A stretch of 50,065 nucleotides of DNA from DATDCV01 sp036524155 (GTDB lineage Bacteria > Verrucomicrobiota > Verrucomicrobiia > Limisphaerales > UBA8199): NCBI GenBank assembly GCA_036524155.1, contig DATDCV010000637.1:1-50065 (forward strand), given 5' to 3'. Below, piece after piece: positions 33,755 to 42,682 of the stretch. The notes under the pieces were generated by a model. It did not search any database. It was not told the origin of the DNA and saw nothing but the letters and a program-made list of their open reading frames with translations. Within the stretch, counting starts at the first letter, position 1; every line of letters begins with the position of its first letter. The position numbers and the translations under genes were made by a program.

Positions 33755-33808
33755 CCCAAGACTTAGGGGTACAAAGAACCACAACTCTGCCTGAAAAACA
33801 GGGTGTTG

Positions 33809-33836
33809 TTGATTTTTGGTATTTCTCTGCTAATAG
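33809..33836 (+). promoter_or_regulatory. putative promoter of the GT2 gene (leaderless)
   Basis: TTGATT (33809-33814), a 16-bp spacer and TAATAG (33831-33836). The GTG at 33844 is 7 bases downstream, consistent with a transcript that begins at the start codon. Confidence 0.55.
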
Positions 33837-33843
33837 AGTGCCA

Positions 33844-34722
33844 GTGACTGACCACAGCCTCCTGCTCCTCATCCCGGCGTATAACGAAGAGCATCGGATC
33901 GAACCGGTGCTGCGGGACTACGCAGGATATTTCCAACAGAACTACCGCGGTAAGTTCCAACTGGTGGTCGTGCTGAACGGGTGCCGCGATAATACGCTCG
34001 GAGTGGTGAAGCGGGTCGCCGCCGAGTACCCGAGCATCAGCGCGCGAGAGTATGTGGACCCGATTGGCAAAGGCGGCGCACTCATCGAAGGGCTAAAGCT
34101 CGCGCCCCTGGCGGACGTGATTGGATATGTGGACGCGGACGGCGCCACGCCGCCGCCCGCATTCCACGACCTGGTAAAGCATATCGACGAAGCGGATTGC
34201 GTGATCGGCTCGCGCTGGCTCCCGGGCGCGGTGCTCCATGTCCAGCAAAGCGGCAAACGACGTTTCATCAGCCGGGGCTTCCACCTCATCGTCGAAGTCC
34301 TGTTCCGGATGCATATCAAAGACACGCAATGCGGCGCCAAAGTCATGCGCCGCCAGGCGGTCGAGAAGATCCACTCCGCGTTGCGCATCGCCGACATGGC
34401 ATTTGACATTAACTTGCTCTATTCCCTGCACCGTGCCGGTTTCCGAATCCTGGAGGTTCCTACGCAGTGGACCGACAAAATGGGCTCCAAGGTCGCGCCG
34501 CTGCGCACCTCGCTAACGATGTTCCTGTCGGCACTCCGTATTTGGCTGATTTATTCGCCTCGCCTCTACCGGTGCTTGCAGCCGCTCCGGCCGCTCGAAA
34601 CCTGGATCTACAGGAAATTACGCGCGCCACGGCCATTGCCAGCGCCCGACAGATCGCCGCCGACCACTGATCACTCCACCGACGCCAGCCGCGATAAGGG
34701 GGCGGATCTCTCTCGACATTAG
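33844..34722 (+). CDS. family 2 glycosyltransferase (DPG/DPM-synthase-like)
   Basis: A 292-residue GT-A glycosyltransferase. LLLLIPAYNEEHRIEPVLRD begins the nucleotide-sugar fold, VVLNGCRDNT follows, and the metal-binding DxD is in GYVDADGATPP. VIGSRWLPGA and DTQCGAKVMRRQAVEKI are typical of enzymes that load glucose or mannose onto a polyprenyl phosphate. The C-terminus has a hydrophobic stretch (MFLSALRIWLIYS) but no clear multi-helix membrane domain. The GTG at 33844 is preferred to 33838 because of promoter spacing. It converges on the flippase gene, so an envelope-glycan role is likely. Confidence 0.85.
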   Translation: MTDHSLLLLIPAYNEEHRIEPVLRDYAGYFQQNYRGKFQLVVVLNGCRDNTLGVVKRVAAEYPSISAREYVDPIGKGGALIEGLKLAPLADVIGYVDADGATPPPAFHDLVKHIDEADCVIGSRWLPGAVLHVQQSGKRRFISRGFHLIVEVLFRMHIKDTQCGAKVMRRQAVEKIHSALRIADMAFDINLLYSLHRAGFRILEVPTQWTDKMGSKVAPLRTSLTMFLSALRIWLIYSPRLYRCLQPLRPLETWIYRKLRAPRPLPAPDRSPPTTDHSTDASRDKGADLSRH

Positions 34723-34745
34723 ACGTTGCTCGCGTTCAGGCGTTG

Positions 34746-36047
34746 TCAGGCTTCATCAACGACGGGTGAACCGCCCTTCTTCCAGCCCCAAGTGAACCAG
34801 GCGCAAACCGCAAGCAGCAGCAGGTTGGCAACACCCATGACCTGCAGCACCATCACCATGCTGTCATGGAATCGAGTAAGGGCGGAAAGGTACCCGAGCG
34901 CCACCGCCAAAACGCACAACGAAGGCACAAGCATCGAGGCGGGGCGGGCCAGCAGGTTGTTCAGCAGCACATTGGCGACGGCGAGGGGTACCATCGCGGA
35001 AACGTACCAGGGCAGCAACAACCTCACGACCGGCGCGTATTCATCCTTGTACGCCAGCGGAACGATCCAGGGCGCAAGCACCGTCAGGCTAATCGCACCG
35101 GCTATCGCCAGGACCGCGGTGCCTATTAGGACCAGACTCATCAAGTCCGTCTTTTCGGATTTGGCAGCGCTGTGAACGATCCGCGGGAACATCACGGACG
35201 CTAGCGGCAACACCAGCCACATCAGCGCGCGCGACAAAGTGCCACCGCTGACATAGAAATCGGCGTTAACCCTGCTGAAATAGGCTTTTACGAAAATGGT
35301 GTCGGCCGTGAATAGCGCCTGGAAGCCGAGGAACCCGATAAAGAGCGGCAGGATCTGCCGGAGCAAACCACGCCCGTCAAACGGCTCCGCCTTGGCCAGA
35401 TAAAGTGAACGCGAGTGCCACGCGCCAAAAATGCCGGCGACGGCCATTCCAAGGAAAACACCAGTGATCATCCCGATGGCATACGTGTGCAAGATCAGCA
35501 CCGCGCACGCGGCGGCGGTGAACCTGACCAAGGCGTTGCTCATCATGCTCCAGCCCAGCCAAAGGAAATTTTGCTTCCCTTGGAGCAGTCCCCAAAACAG
35601 CGGGGTCCAGAGCGACAACAGCACGATGGCCAGCGTAATCCACAGCGCGCTGGGAGCGATTTGCAGCCGCGCCACCAGGTTTTGCTGGAAGATTAACGCC
35701 AGAGCCGCCAGGAACAGCCACACGCCCGAGGTGATGAGCCAGATCCAGCGAAAGAGACCAGCCAACTCTCCCTGGCGGTTCGTGGCCAGTGCTTTGGCGG
35801 TTTGCTGCGCCAGGACCATTTGCAGCGGAATCGTCGGCACCAGCATGACGACCGCGAGCGACCAACCGAAATCGCCGTATTGGCCCGGCGGGATCTTCTT
35901 GTTGAGGAGATGAACCGCCCACATGAAAAAGCCGCCGGCGACGTTGGCGATCATCAACCAGCCGCTTTGGCGGAAGAAACTCTCGCGGTGAATGGCCTCC
36001 GGGGCCACGGGTTCAGTCTTCGGTGCGAGCATTCGATTTGGACTCAA
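34746..36047 (-). CDS. polysaccharide/lipid flippase (MOP superfamily, Wzx-like)
   Basis: A 433-residue integral membrane protein with about 12 predicted helices. The N-terminal block SFFRQSGWLMIANVAGGFFM with NKKIPPGQYGDFGWSLAV is like oligosaccharide flippases; later helices include LFIGFLGFQALFTADTIFVK and VLPLASVMFPRIVHSAAK. It probably translocates a lipid-linked sugar across the inner membrane. The M20 peptidase gene ends 15 bases upstream on the same strand, so they may be cotranscribed without an obvious functional tie. Confidence 0.82.
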   Translation of the reverse strand: MSPNRMLAPKTEPVAPEAIHRESFFRQSGWLMIANVAGGFFMWAVHLLNKKIPPGQYGDFGWSLAVVMLVPTIPLQMVLAQQTAKALATNRQGELAGLFRWIWLITSGVWLFLAALALIFQQNLVARLQIAPSALWITLAIVLLSLWTPLFWGLLQGKQNFLWLGWSMMSNALVRFTAAACAVLILHTYAIGMITGVFLGMAVAGIFGAWHSRSLYLAKAEPFDGRGLLRQILPLFIGFLGFQALFTADTIFVKAYFSRVNADFYVSGGTLSRALMWLVLPLASVMFPRIVHSAAKSEKTDLMSLVLIGTAVLAIAGAISLTVLAPWIVPLAYKDEYAPVVRLLLPWYVSAMVPLAVANVLLNNLLARPASMLVPSLCVLAVALGYLSALTRFHDSMVMVLQVMGVANLLLLAVCAWFTWGWKKGGSPVVDEA

Positions 36048-36062
36048 AGTACGTATTCTGGT

Positions 36063-37190
36063 TCAAGACAGGCTTTGCAGGAAGCCAAGCAGCGTGGCCG
36101 TGCCCCGTTCCAGCGCGGCGAGCGATATCCACTCATTGGCCGTATGGGCCTGAGCGATATCGCCAGGCCCAAAAACCACGCTCGGGATGCCCGCCCGGGC
36201 GAGCACTGACGCGTCGCAAAAATAATGAACACCGGCAGGTTCCTCCTGGCGAGCGGCGCACATCAATTGGACGACCAGCGGGTGCCGCGGATCGGTTTCC
36301 AGCGGCAGACAGGGCGCCAGCTTCGAGCTCGAACAAGCCGCCGAGAGTCGATGCTTGCGCAAGAATCTGCTCATTTCCCTCCTCAAGCCGTTTTCGGTCT
36401 CGCCGGGTAAGGTCCGCCGATCCACTTCAAGGACGCACCGGTCCGGAACGATATTCGGTTGTGTGCCACCCCGGATCACACCCACGCTGACAGTGGGTGG
36501 TCCCAGGAGCGGGTGCCGTCGGCGGCGCAACTCGGCGGCATAATCCGTCTCGAGCAGGTCCACGATGCGGGCCATGAGATGGATGGCATTGCGCCCTAGC
36601 TCCGGTCGGGCGCCGTGGGCCGATTTGCCTCGCGTCTCCAGCCGCAGCCAGGAACTTCCTTTATGCGCCGTCACCACTTTCAGGCGGGTGGGTTCGCCGA
36701 TGATCGCCAGGTCCGCCTTCAGACCGCTTTTTGCCAGCCAACGCGAGCCAGCCTGGCCAATCTCTTCATCGATCACAGCCACCAAAGTGATTTCGGTACT
36801 GGCGGGACGCTCCTTTTGGCCGGCCAGCTGACACAGGGCGCTCAGCATCGCGGCTACCGAACCTTTGGTGTCGCAGGCGCCCCGCCCATAAAACCGGCCA
36901 TTTCTTTTTCGTGGCGTGAACTGCTCTTCCGCGCCACCTACTGTATCCAGATGTGGCACCAGCCAGACACGACTCCGCACCCGACCAGCGGGCCGAAGTC
37001 GCGCAAACAGGTTCGGCCGGCCGGGTAACACCTCGCAGAACTCGATTTCGAGTCCCGCGTCCGCCGCAATGGCTGCAATAAACTCCGCCACACGCCGCTC
37101 GCCCGTCCAGGCATCCTCCTCCGGCAAAAAAGCCGGGTTGATGCTCCGCAGCTCAATCAGTTCGGCCAGTAGCTTTTCTGTCTTAGTCAT
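36063..37190 (-). CDS. M20-family amidohydrolase (ArgE/DapE-like)
   Basis: A 375-residue zinc-dependent deacylase. Metal ligands are suggested by VPHLDTVGG (His, then Asp), GRGACDTKGSVAAM (Asp), the catalytic pair in VAVIDEEIGQAG and a late His in AQAHTANEW. The dimerisation domain is inserted at about 175-290 (GKSAHGARPELGRNAIHLMA). ArgE, DapE and carboxypeptidase G2 relatives share this layout, and which one it is cannot be decided. I use the ATG at 37190 (MTKTEKLLAEL); the longer start at 37214 lacks support. Confidence 0.87.
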   Translation of the reverse strand: MTKTEKLLAELIELRSINPAFLPEEDAWTGERRVAEFIAAIAADAGLEIEFCEVLPGRPNLFARLRPAGRVRSRVWLVPHLDTVGGAEEQFTPRKRNGRFYGRGACDTKGSVAAMLSALCQLAGQKERPASTEITLVAVIDEEIGQAGSRWLAKSGLKADLAIIGEPTRLKVVTAHKGSSWLRLETRGKSAHGARPELGRNAIHLMARIVDLLETDYAAELRRRRHPLLGPPTVSVGVIRGGTQPNIVPDRCVLEVDRRTLPGETENGLRREMSRFLRKHRLSAACSSSKLAPCLPLETDPRHPLVVQLMCAARQEEPAGVHYFCDASVLARAGIPSVVFGPGDIAQAHTANEWISLAALERGTATLLGFLQSLS

Positions 37191-37344
37191 CACGCGCCAA
37201 AGAGGCTCCACCAACCACCTTACGAAAACGCATGCGAAACTGTCGAGGAATCACGATCAGAGCGAGAGAATTGGCAGAGAGCGAAACTTGCGGCTTTGAA
37301 GCCCTGAATCGACCCGGTCTGGCTCCGCTTCTAACTCGGCAGCC

Positions 37345-37356
37345 CCAATTTTTGGC
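37345..37356. promoter_or_regulatory. CCAATTTTTGGC motif upstream of the ECF sigma gene
   Basis: The 12-mer CCAATTTTTGGC is found here, 44 bases before the sigma gene, and also at 1090-1101 in the Crp/Fnr-radical SAM spacer. It contains the palindrome CCAA-TTT-TTGG. It may be a binding site shared by one regulator, but two copies are weak evidence. Confidence 0.25.
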
Positions 37357-37399
37357 TAGACAAATCTGCCTTCGGGGCGCGTCTCTAAGGTGAAAAACA

Positions 37400-37912
37400 A
37401 TGCCGCCGGATTCTGAGCTTGAGCGCCTCTACGACCAGCACGCGACGGCGTTGTTCGCGTTTTTGTTGAATTTCACCCGTGACGAAGAGGACAGCCGCGA
37501 AGTACTGCAGGAAGTTTTCGTAAGGATCGCCCGGCAGCCGGAATTGATTCGGACGACGCGCGACGAGCGGAGCTTTCTCATCCGCCTGGCGCATAATGCG
37601 GCGGTTGACCTGATGCGTCGGCGTGGCACCCGTCAGCAACACCATGAGCAGTTTGGGCGAGAAGAACTTTCCATATTCGCCGCGGCGGCGGACCCGGACG
37701 AGGCCGCGTTTCGGGCTGCCCTCTCGACCGCTCTGGGGGAACTGCCACCTGATCAGCGGACGGTCGTGCACTTGAAGCTGTGGGAAGGCCTTACTTTCGT
37801 GGAAATCGCCGGGATATTGAACCTCCCGCCGAACACAGCCGCCAGCCGCTACCGCTACGGGTTAGACAAATTAAGGGACCTGCTGCGTCCCTTCTATGAA
37901 GAAATCAAATGA
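37400..37912 (+). CDS. ECF RNA polymerase sigma factor
   Basis: A 170-residue group IV sigma factor. Region 2 spans LERLYDQHATALFAFLLNF through EVLQEVFVRIAR and FLIRLAHNAAVDLMRRR; region 4 is LPPDQRTVVHLKLWEGLTFV with EIAGILNLPPNTAASRYRY as the helix-turn-helix. No region 3. The stop overlaps the next start (ATGA), and the next product has a single membrane helix, so the usual sigma/anti-sigma pairing is likely. The upstream gene is divergent. Confidence 0.92.
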   Translation: MPPDSELERLYDQHATALFAFLLNFTRDEEDSREVLQEVFVRIARQPELIRTTRDERSFLIRLAHNAAVDLMRRRGTRQQHHEQFGREELSIFAAAADPDEAAFRAALSTALGELPPDQRTVVHLKLWEGLTFVEIAGILNLPPNTAASRYRYGLDKLRDLLRPFYEEIK

Positions 37913-38358
37913 ATGGCGAAGACCAATTCGAAAAACGGCTGCAAGGACTGCCGCCTCGCCCCGTTCCGACATCCTGGAGAGAAGGGATTTTGCGGAGTGC
38001 GCGCGCGGAGGCGGTCGCCGCTCCCGGATCAACTGACCGCGGCCAGTCCCCATCGCGGATCCTCGCCGCCCGGCTGTCGGGTATTCTCTGGCCGCATCCT
38101 CGAGCCTGGGCTGGCCTCGCTGCCCTTTGGCTCGTTGTTTTGGCGTTGAACCTCGCCGCCCACGACCCCGCGGGCGCAGCGCAGGAGATGGCGGATCGAC
38201 CAGTTCGACAGTCGCCGGAAATGCGCGAGCTGCTAAAACAACAGGAGCAACTGTTGGCGGAATTGGTTGGCCCTCTTGGCGCGCGCGAGGCGAAGCACCC
38301 GGACTCGGCGCCGCACCAACCGCGGAGCCAAATCTACCTCGAATCGCTCAATACCTGA
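37909..38358 (+). CDS. putative membrane-bound anti-sigma factor
   Basis: A 149-residue protein. The N-terminal 55 residues are soluble (FEKRLQGLPPRPVPTSWREG) and one membrane helix follows at about 65-82 (AWAGLAALWLVVLALNL). The outer part has a helix around MRELLKQQEQLLAELVGPL. No zinc-binding anti-sigma motif is seen. Its start overlaps the ECF sigma stop, and translation coupling is typical of anti-sigma genes. The role rests mainly on context. Confidence 0.6.
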   Translation: MNGEDQFEKRLQGLPPRPVPTSWREGILRSARAEAVAAPGSTDRGQSPSRILAARLSGILWPHPRAWAGLAALWLVVLALNLAAHDPAGAAQEMADRPVRQSPEMRELLKQQEQLLAELVGPLGAREAKHPDSAPHQPRSQIYLESLNT

Positions 38359-38365
38359 ACTGACT

Positions 38366-39958
38366 ATGAACCAAACACCCGAAGGAACATCCGAAACACC
38401 GCCGCGCGCGCCGGCCAAGTTCTTCACATGGCGGAGCCTCTTGTTCGCCGTCGCGTGCTTCGCGACCCTGATAGCCCTGGCTTACGCGGAGGAGAACTGG
38501 CGCGGCCGGCGGGCCTGGCAGGCCCATTGCCGACAATGGGAGGCCAAAGGGGAAAAGCTCGCGCTGGCCGCGGTGATTCCGCCGCCGGTTCCAGACGACA
38601 AGAATTTCGCTCTTGCTCCGTTGCTCAAACCGTTGCTGGACTTGAAACAGGGGCCCACGGGAGTTGTCTGGCGCGACACAAACGGTCTCGAGCGCTTCGG
38701 GCGGTTTAGCGCATTGCTCATCCCCAAAGACGGCTCGAAAGAAGCCTTAGCTCTCGGCAGCCTGGAAAAGGGCACGTTCGCGGACGTGGCGTCATGGGCG
38801 GAGCGCTACCGCCGCGACACTAACTCACCGGCTGCGGGAACGGGAGGATCCCCGGCCGAGGCGGTGCTTTGCGCCCTGCGCCAGCTCGACCCCGACTTTA
38901 GTGAACTCCGGGAGGCGGCTGTGAGTCGTCCGTATTCCCGCTTCCCGGTTCAATATGAAGCTGAGCCACCGTTTGGTGTGCTGCTGCCGCATCTGGGCCG
39001 CCTGAAACCCATGGCCACCCTGCTTCAGGTGCGTGCAACCGCGGAACTCGCCGGAGGCCTTCCGATGGATGCCTATCAGGATGTAAAGCTCGGTCTGCGC
39101 ATTTCCGACAGCATCCGGGATGAGCCGATCATAATCAGCCACCTGGTGCGGGCGGCAACGCTGGGGAGCGTGCTGCAAACGGTGCGGGAAGGGCTCCGCC
39201 GCCACGCCTGGACAGACGCGCAACTGGCGGAATTGCAGGGCAGCCTCGCTTCGGTGAACCTGCTGGCGGAATACAAGGTCGCCATGCGCGGCGAGCGCGC
39301 CGGCACTGTTGCGGAGCTGGATTACCTGCGCCGGCATGGCAACTGGGGATTGGACGTCGAAGAGTTCTTCTCCAAGGGAATCACTTCTTGCGAGCGGGTC
39401 CTGAGGTTTGGGCCCAGCGGCTGGATTTACCAGAACATGCTCACTGTCTCCCGGATTTGTCAGGAGTTCACCCTGCCGGCTGTCGACGAACAAGCGCATC
39501 GCGTTTCCCCGGAAATCGCCGCCCGGGCCAAGCGCATGCTCCAGGCAAGCCATGGCCCGTACACACTTTTCTCCAGGCTCTTCCAGCCCTCGCTCGAGAA
39601 GGTCATCCAGCGTTCCGCTCGGATGCAGAGCTTTGTCGATGCCGCCCGTGTCGCCTGCGCCCTCGAACGCTACCGCCTCGCGAACAACGACCTTCCGGAT
39701 ACGCTGGCCGCTCTGACTCCGCGTTTCCTCGAGCGCGTTCCGACCGACGTCATCGACGGCCAGTCGTTGCGGTGGCGTCGCGTCCCCGCTGGCGGCTACG
39801 TGATTTATTCAGTGGGCTGGAACCAAACCGACGACGGCGGCGCGCCCGGTTGGAACCCGGCCGATGACAGCGGCATCTTCGGCTTGTTGAAGGAAAAACA
39901 CGGAGCCTGGGTCGACCCTGCCAAGGGCGACTGGGCATGGGTGATGCCCGCCGACTAA
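38366..39958 (+). CDS. membrane-anchored protein of the sigma operon, unknown function
   Basis: A 530-residue protein that begins 7 bases after the putative anti-sigma gene. Residues about 20-42 form an N-terminal anchor (FTWRSLLFAVACFATLIALA); the rest is exported and mostly helical, with no catalytic motif recognised. The C-terminal block LPDTLAALTPRFLERVPTDV and YVIYSVGWNQTDDGG is shared with many large uncharacterised proteins of Verrucomicrobiota and Planctomycetota. As third gene of the operon it may be the target or the signal sensor of the ECF system. Confidence 0.75.
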   Translation: MNQTPEGTSETPPRAPAKFFTWRSLLFAVACFATLIALAYAEENWRGRRAWQAHCRQWEAKGEKLALAAVIPPPVPDDKNFALAPLLKPLLDLKQGPTGVVWRDTNGLERFGRFSALLIPKDGSKEALALGSLEKGTFADVASWAERYRRDTNSPAAGTGGSPAEAVLCALRQLDPDFSELREAAVSRPYSRFPVQYEAEPPFGVLLPHLGRLKPMATLLQVRATAELAGGLPMDAYQDVKLGLRISDSIRDEPIIISHLVRAATLGSVLQTVREGLRRHAWTDAQLAELQGSLASVNLLAEYKVAMRGERAGTVAELDYLRRHGNWGLDVEEFFSKGITSCERVLRFGPSGWIYQNMLTVSRICQEFTLPAVDEQAHRVSPEIAARAKRMLQASHGPYTLFSRLFQPSLEKVIQRSARMQSFVDAARVACALERYRLANNDLPDTLAALTPRFLERVPTDVIDGQSLRWRRVPAGGYVIYSVGWNQTDDGGAPGWNPADDSGIFGLLKEKHGAWVDPAKGDWAWVMPAD

Positions 39959-39996
39959 GGCGGGGTTTGTCTCTGGATCAAAGAGCGCGGGATCGG

Positions 39997-42378
39997 TCAC
40001 TCCCGAGGCGCGCCGCCCGCGCCCCATGCCTTGTTCGGCTCCGGCCCCATGGTGAAGATTAAACTCCCTCCCTTGTTGAGCTCGCGCCACGGCAAAAACG
40101 GCTGCATCCAATCTCTCCCGTTCAGCTTCACCGCCTGCACATAGATGTTCCGCTCGGAAAGGTCCTTCGCCTGCACGGTGAATTTTCTGCCGTTCGACAG
40201 GTGCATCACTGCTTTCTTCACAGCCGGACTGCCGATGACGTAATAGTCGCTCGCCGGGCACACCGGATAAAAACCCAAGGCGGTAAAGAGATACCATGCC
40301 GACATTTGCCCGCAGTCGTCATTCCCGCTCAGAGAATTGGGTTTGTTGCCATACTGGGTTTTGATGACCTCATGCAGGCGCTCCGCGGCTTTCCAGGGCT
40401 CCCCCGCGTAGCAATAGAGGTAAATGATATGGTGGCTTGGCTCGTTCCCATGCCAGTACTCGCCGATGCGGCCCTGGATGTCGTCCACGCCGGTGCTGGC
40501 GTTCGCCTCCTTGAACGTGAAGAGCGAATCGAGCTTTTGGACGAATTGCGTTTTCCCTCCAAACAGGCGCATGAGACCGGGAACATCCTGGGGCACATAC
40601 CACGAATACTGCCAGCTCGTGCCCTCCGTCACGTCGTTGCTGCGCGTGTTCTCGTTGTAGAAATGCGCGTTAAATGGCTCGCGCCATTTCCCCTGTGAAT
40701 CCTTGGGCCGCATCAGGCCGATGGAGGGATCGTAGAGATTGGCATAGCTGCCCGCCCTCTTCATGAACTCCGCGTGATCCTCCCGCTTCCCCAGGGCTTT
40801 CGCCATTCGGGCGATACAGTAGTCGTCAAACGCATATTCCAGGGTCTTCGACAAGGATTCGTTTTCCTCGTCGCACGGCACATACCCCAGTTTTCGATAT
40901 GCCGCCAGACCGTCATAATCGGGATTCATGGCCGTGGTTTTGCAGGCCCGGTAAGCCCGTTCCCCATCAAACCCTTTTACCCCCTTGAGAAAAGCGTCTG
41001 CGATCACCGGCACGGCGTGGTAGCCAATCATGCACCAGGTCTCGTTGCCCTGCAGCGACCACATCGGCAGCAGGTGATCTGCGCTCTGGTCATAGTGGGC
41101 CAGCAGTGAATTGATCATGTCCGCATCTCGCGGTCCCTGGAGGAGGGCAAACAACGGATGCGTCGCCCGGTAGGTGTCCCACAACGAAAAGACCGCGTAA
41201 TTATGGAAGCCTTTTGCGCGATGGATGTTCGAATCCAGCCCGCGGTACTCTCCGGTCACATCCTCATACAGGTTTGGCGCCAAAAAAGCGTGGTACAGAG
41301 CGGTGTAAAAGGTCTCTTTCTCCGCCTCTGTGCCCTCGATTTCGATCCGGCTCAACTCCCGATCCCACCTCGTGCGGGTTGCGTTCAGCACCCTCTCGAA
41401 GTCCCAGTCCGGGATTTCTGCGTCCAGGTTTTGCAGTGCGTTGGCAGCGCTGACGGCCGATACCGCCGCCTTTACCTGAATGACCTCGTCGGGGCGGGTT
41501 TTATACTCCGCCAGGAACTGCAGGTTCGTGCCGGCCGCTTCGTTACGGCTGCGAAAGCGGTAGGTTTTGTAACTGTCATACCCCACTTCGTTGCCGTTGC
41601 TCATGATCCGGTAGCTGTCGAACGGCCGGGAATAGCGCGCGGCAAAATATAGGTAGCGCTCTTTGGCCCAGCCGTTCACAAGGTGGAAACCCGTCACCGT
41701 CGCCTGGTCCTCCACGCGCACATGGGACCAGATCAGCTTGAACCGTTTGCCGCTGAGAAAATGTTGCAGGTCGGTCAGGATGCTGGCGCGGTCGCTCTCG
41801 GGGAAAGTAAAGCGCATCATACCGGCGCGCTCCGCGGCGGTTAGCTCGACCGCGACATTGTTGTTCAGGAGCTTCACCCGGTAGTAACCGGCCGAGGCTG
41901 TTTCCTGGTCATGCGCATACCGCGCCCGGTAGCCGGCATCCGGATTCTCTTTGGACCCCGCAACGAGCTTCGGCTCTCCGATCTGGGGCATGAACAAAAA
42001 GTCGCCAAGGTCGGGAATGCCGGTGCCGCTCAAATGCGTCAGCGTAAAACCCATGATCGAGGTGTCGGAATACTCATATCCCGAGGCGGTCTCCCATAGA
42101 TCCCGCTCAGTGTCCGGGCTGAGCTGAACCATGCCGAACGGTGCCGACGGGCCCGGGTAGGTATTCCCTTCCCCGTGTGTGCCGACCAGGGGCCGGACGT
42201 AGTCGGAGAGTCGGACTTGCGGAGCACCGAAAGCCGTCAGATGCAGTGCGGCCACAAGGAACATGATCGGGAACCGTCTTGGGAGTGCCCGGCTTCCAGC
42301 CCGGACACGTTCGAGGGCTTCCGTGCGGGTCGGCCGTTCTGAGGATATATCAGACCATTTGATGGCGTAGGTTTTCAT
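39997..42378 (-). CDS. GH92 alpha-mannosidase, secreted
   Basis: A 793-residue calcium-dependent exo-mannosidase of family GH92, which trims alpha-1,2 and related mannose linkages from N-glycans or mannans. The N-terminal beta-sandwich (VRPLVGTHGEGNTYPGPSAP, FTLTHLSGTG) and the C-terminal (alpha/alpha)6 barrel (FSLWDTYRATHPL, WSLQGNETWCMIGYHAVPV, GNDDCGQMSAWYLFTALGF) are full length. The signal peptide is internal to a 38-residue basic extension (MFLVAALHLTAFGA), so translation may really begin at that later ATG. It neighbours another glycosidase on the same strand. Confidence 0.93.
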   Translation of the reverse strand: MKTYAIKWSDISSERPTRTEALERVRAGSRALPRRFPIMFLVAALHLTAFGAPQVRLSDYVRPLVGTHGEGNTYPGPSAPFGMVQLSPDTERDLWETASGYEYSDTSIMGFTLTHLSGTGIPDLGDFLFMPQIGEPKLVAGSKENPDAGYRARYAHDQETASAGYYRVKLLNNNVAVELTAAERAGMMRFTFPESDRASILTDLQHFLSGKRFKLIWSHVRVEDQATVTGFHLVNGWAKERYLYFAARYSRPFDSYRIMSNGNEVGYDSYKTYRFRSRNEAAGTNLQFLAEYKTRPDEVIQVKAAVSAVSAANALQNLDAEIPDWDFERVLNATRTRWDRELSRIEIEGTEAEKETFYTALYHAFLAPNLYEDVTGEYRGLDSNIHRAKGFHNYAVFSLWDTYRATHPLFALLQGPRDADMINSLLAHYDQSADHLLPMWSLQGNETWCMIGYHAVPVIADAFLKGVKGFDGERAYRACKTTAMNPDYDGLAAYRKLGYVPCDEENESLSKTLEYAFDDYCIARMAKALGKREDHAEFMKRAGSYANLYDPSIGLMRPKDSQGKWREPFNAHFYNENTRSNDVTEGTSWQYSWYVPQDVPGLMRLFGGKTQFVQKLDSLFTFKEANASTGVDDIQGRIGEYWHGNEPSHHIIYLYCYAGEPWKAAERLHEVIKTQYGNKPNSLSGNDDCGQMSAWYLFTALGFYPVCPASDYYVIGSPAVKKAVMHLSNGRKFTVQAKDLSERNIYVQAVKLNGRDWMQPFLPWRELNKGGSLIFTMGPEPNKAWGAGGAPRE

Positions 42379-42486
42379 GAGCAAGATCCGTGGGACGGCA
42401 CTTCAACCGTCCTGAAGAACTCAAAGTGTCGGGTGTCGGATTCCAAGTCCAGCCCTCGTTTCGCAGCAGGGTACCCGCTCAGTCCT

Positions 42487-42566
42487 GGGTCGGAGCGCCG
42501 AGTTGCACTCGGCTTACCAGCGGTCATCGGCTCGCTTAAGTCGATTAAAAATCGGCGCTCCGACCC
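42487..42566. repeat. palindromic repeat, family B, copy 2
   Basis: Arms GGGTCGGAGCGCCGA (42487-42501) and TCGGCGCTCCGACCC (42552-42566) are exact complements. The inner part has diverged: the left side still reads GTTGCACTCGGCTTA, the right side is altered. The loop motif CGGCTCGCTTAAG is the reverse complement of the corresponding part of copy 1 (CTTAAGCGAGCCG), so the centre is inverted relative to copy 1. Confidence 0.75.
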
Positions 42567-42682
42567 GAGACCGAGCGGATACGCAGGAGGCTGCGGTGGC
42601 TGGGGCAGAAAGCTGTGCGGGCAGCCAATCCGCCTCCGTGAACGCGACCGACGACTGGACGATCGCCGTGGAATAGGCGAAC

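Noticed and set aside
29718..33840. Genomic island integrated at tRNA-Val
   Set aside because: The tRNA 3' end faces the other direction, no integrase gene is present and no repeated tRNA 3' end was found.
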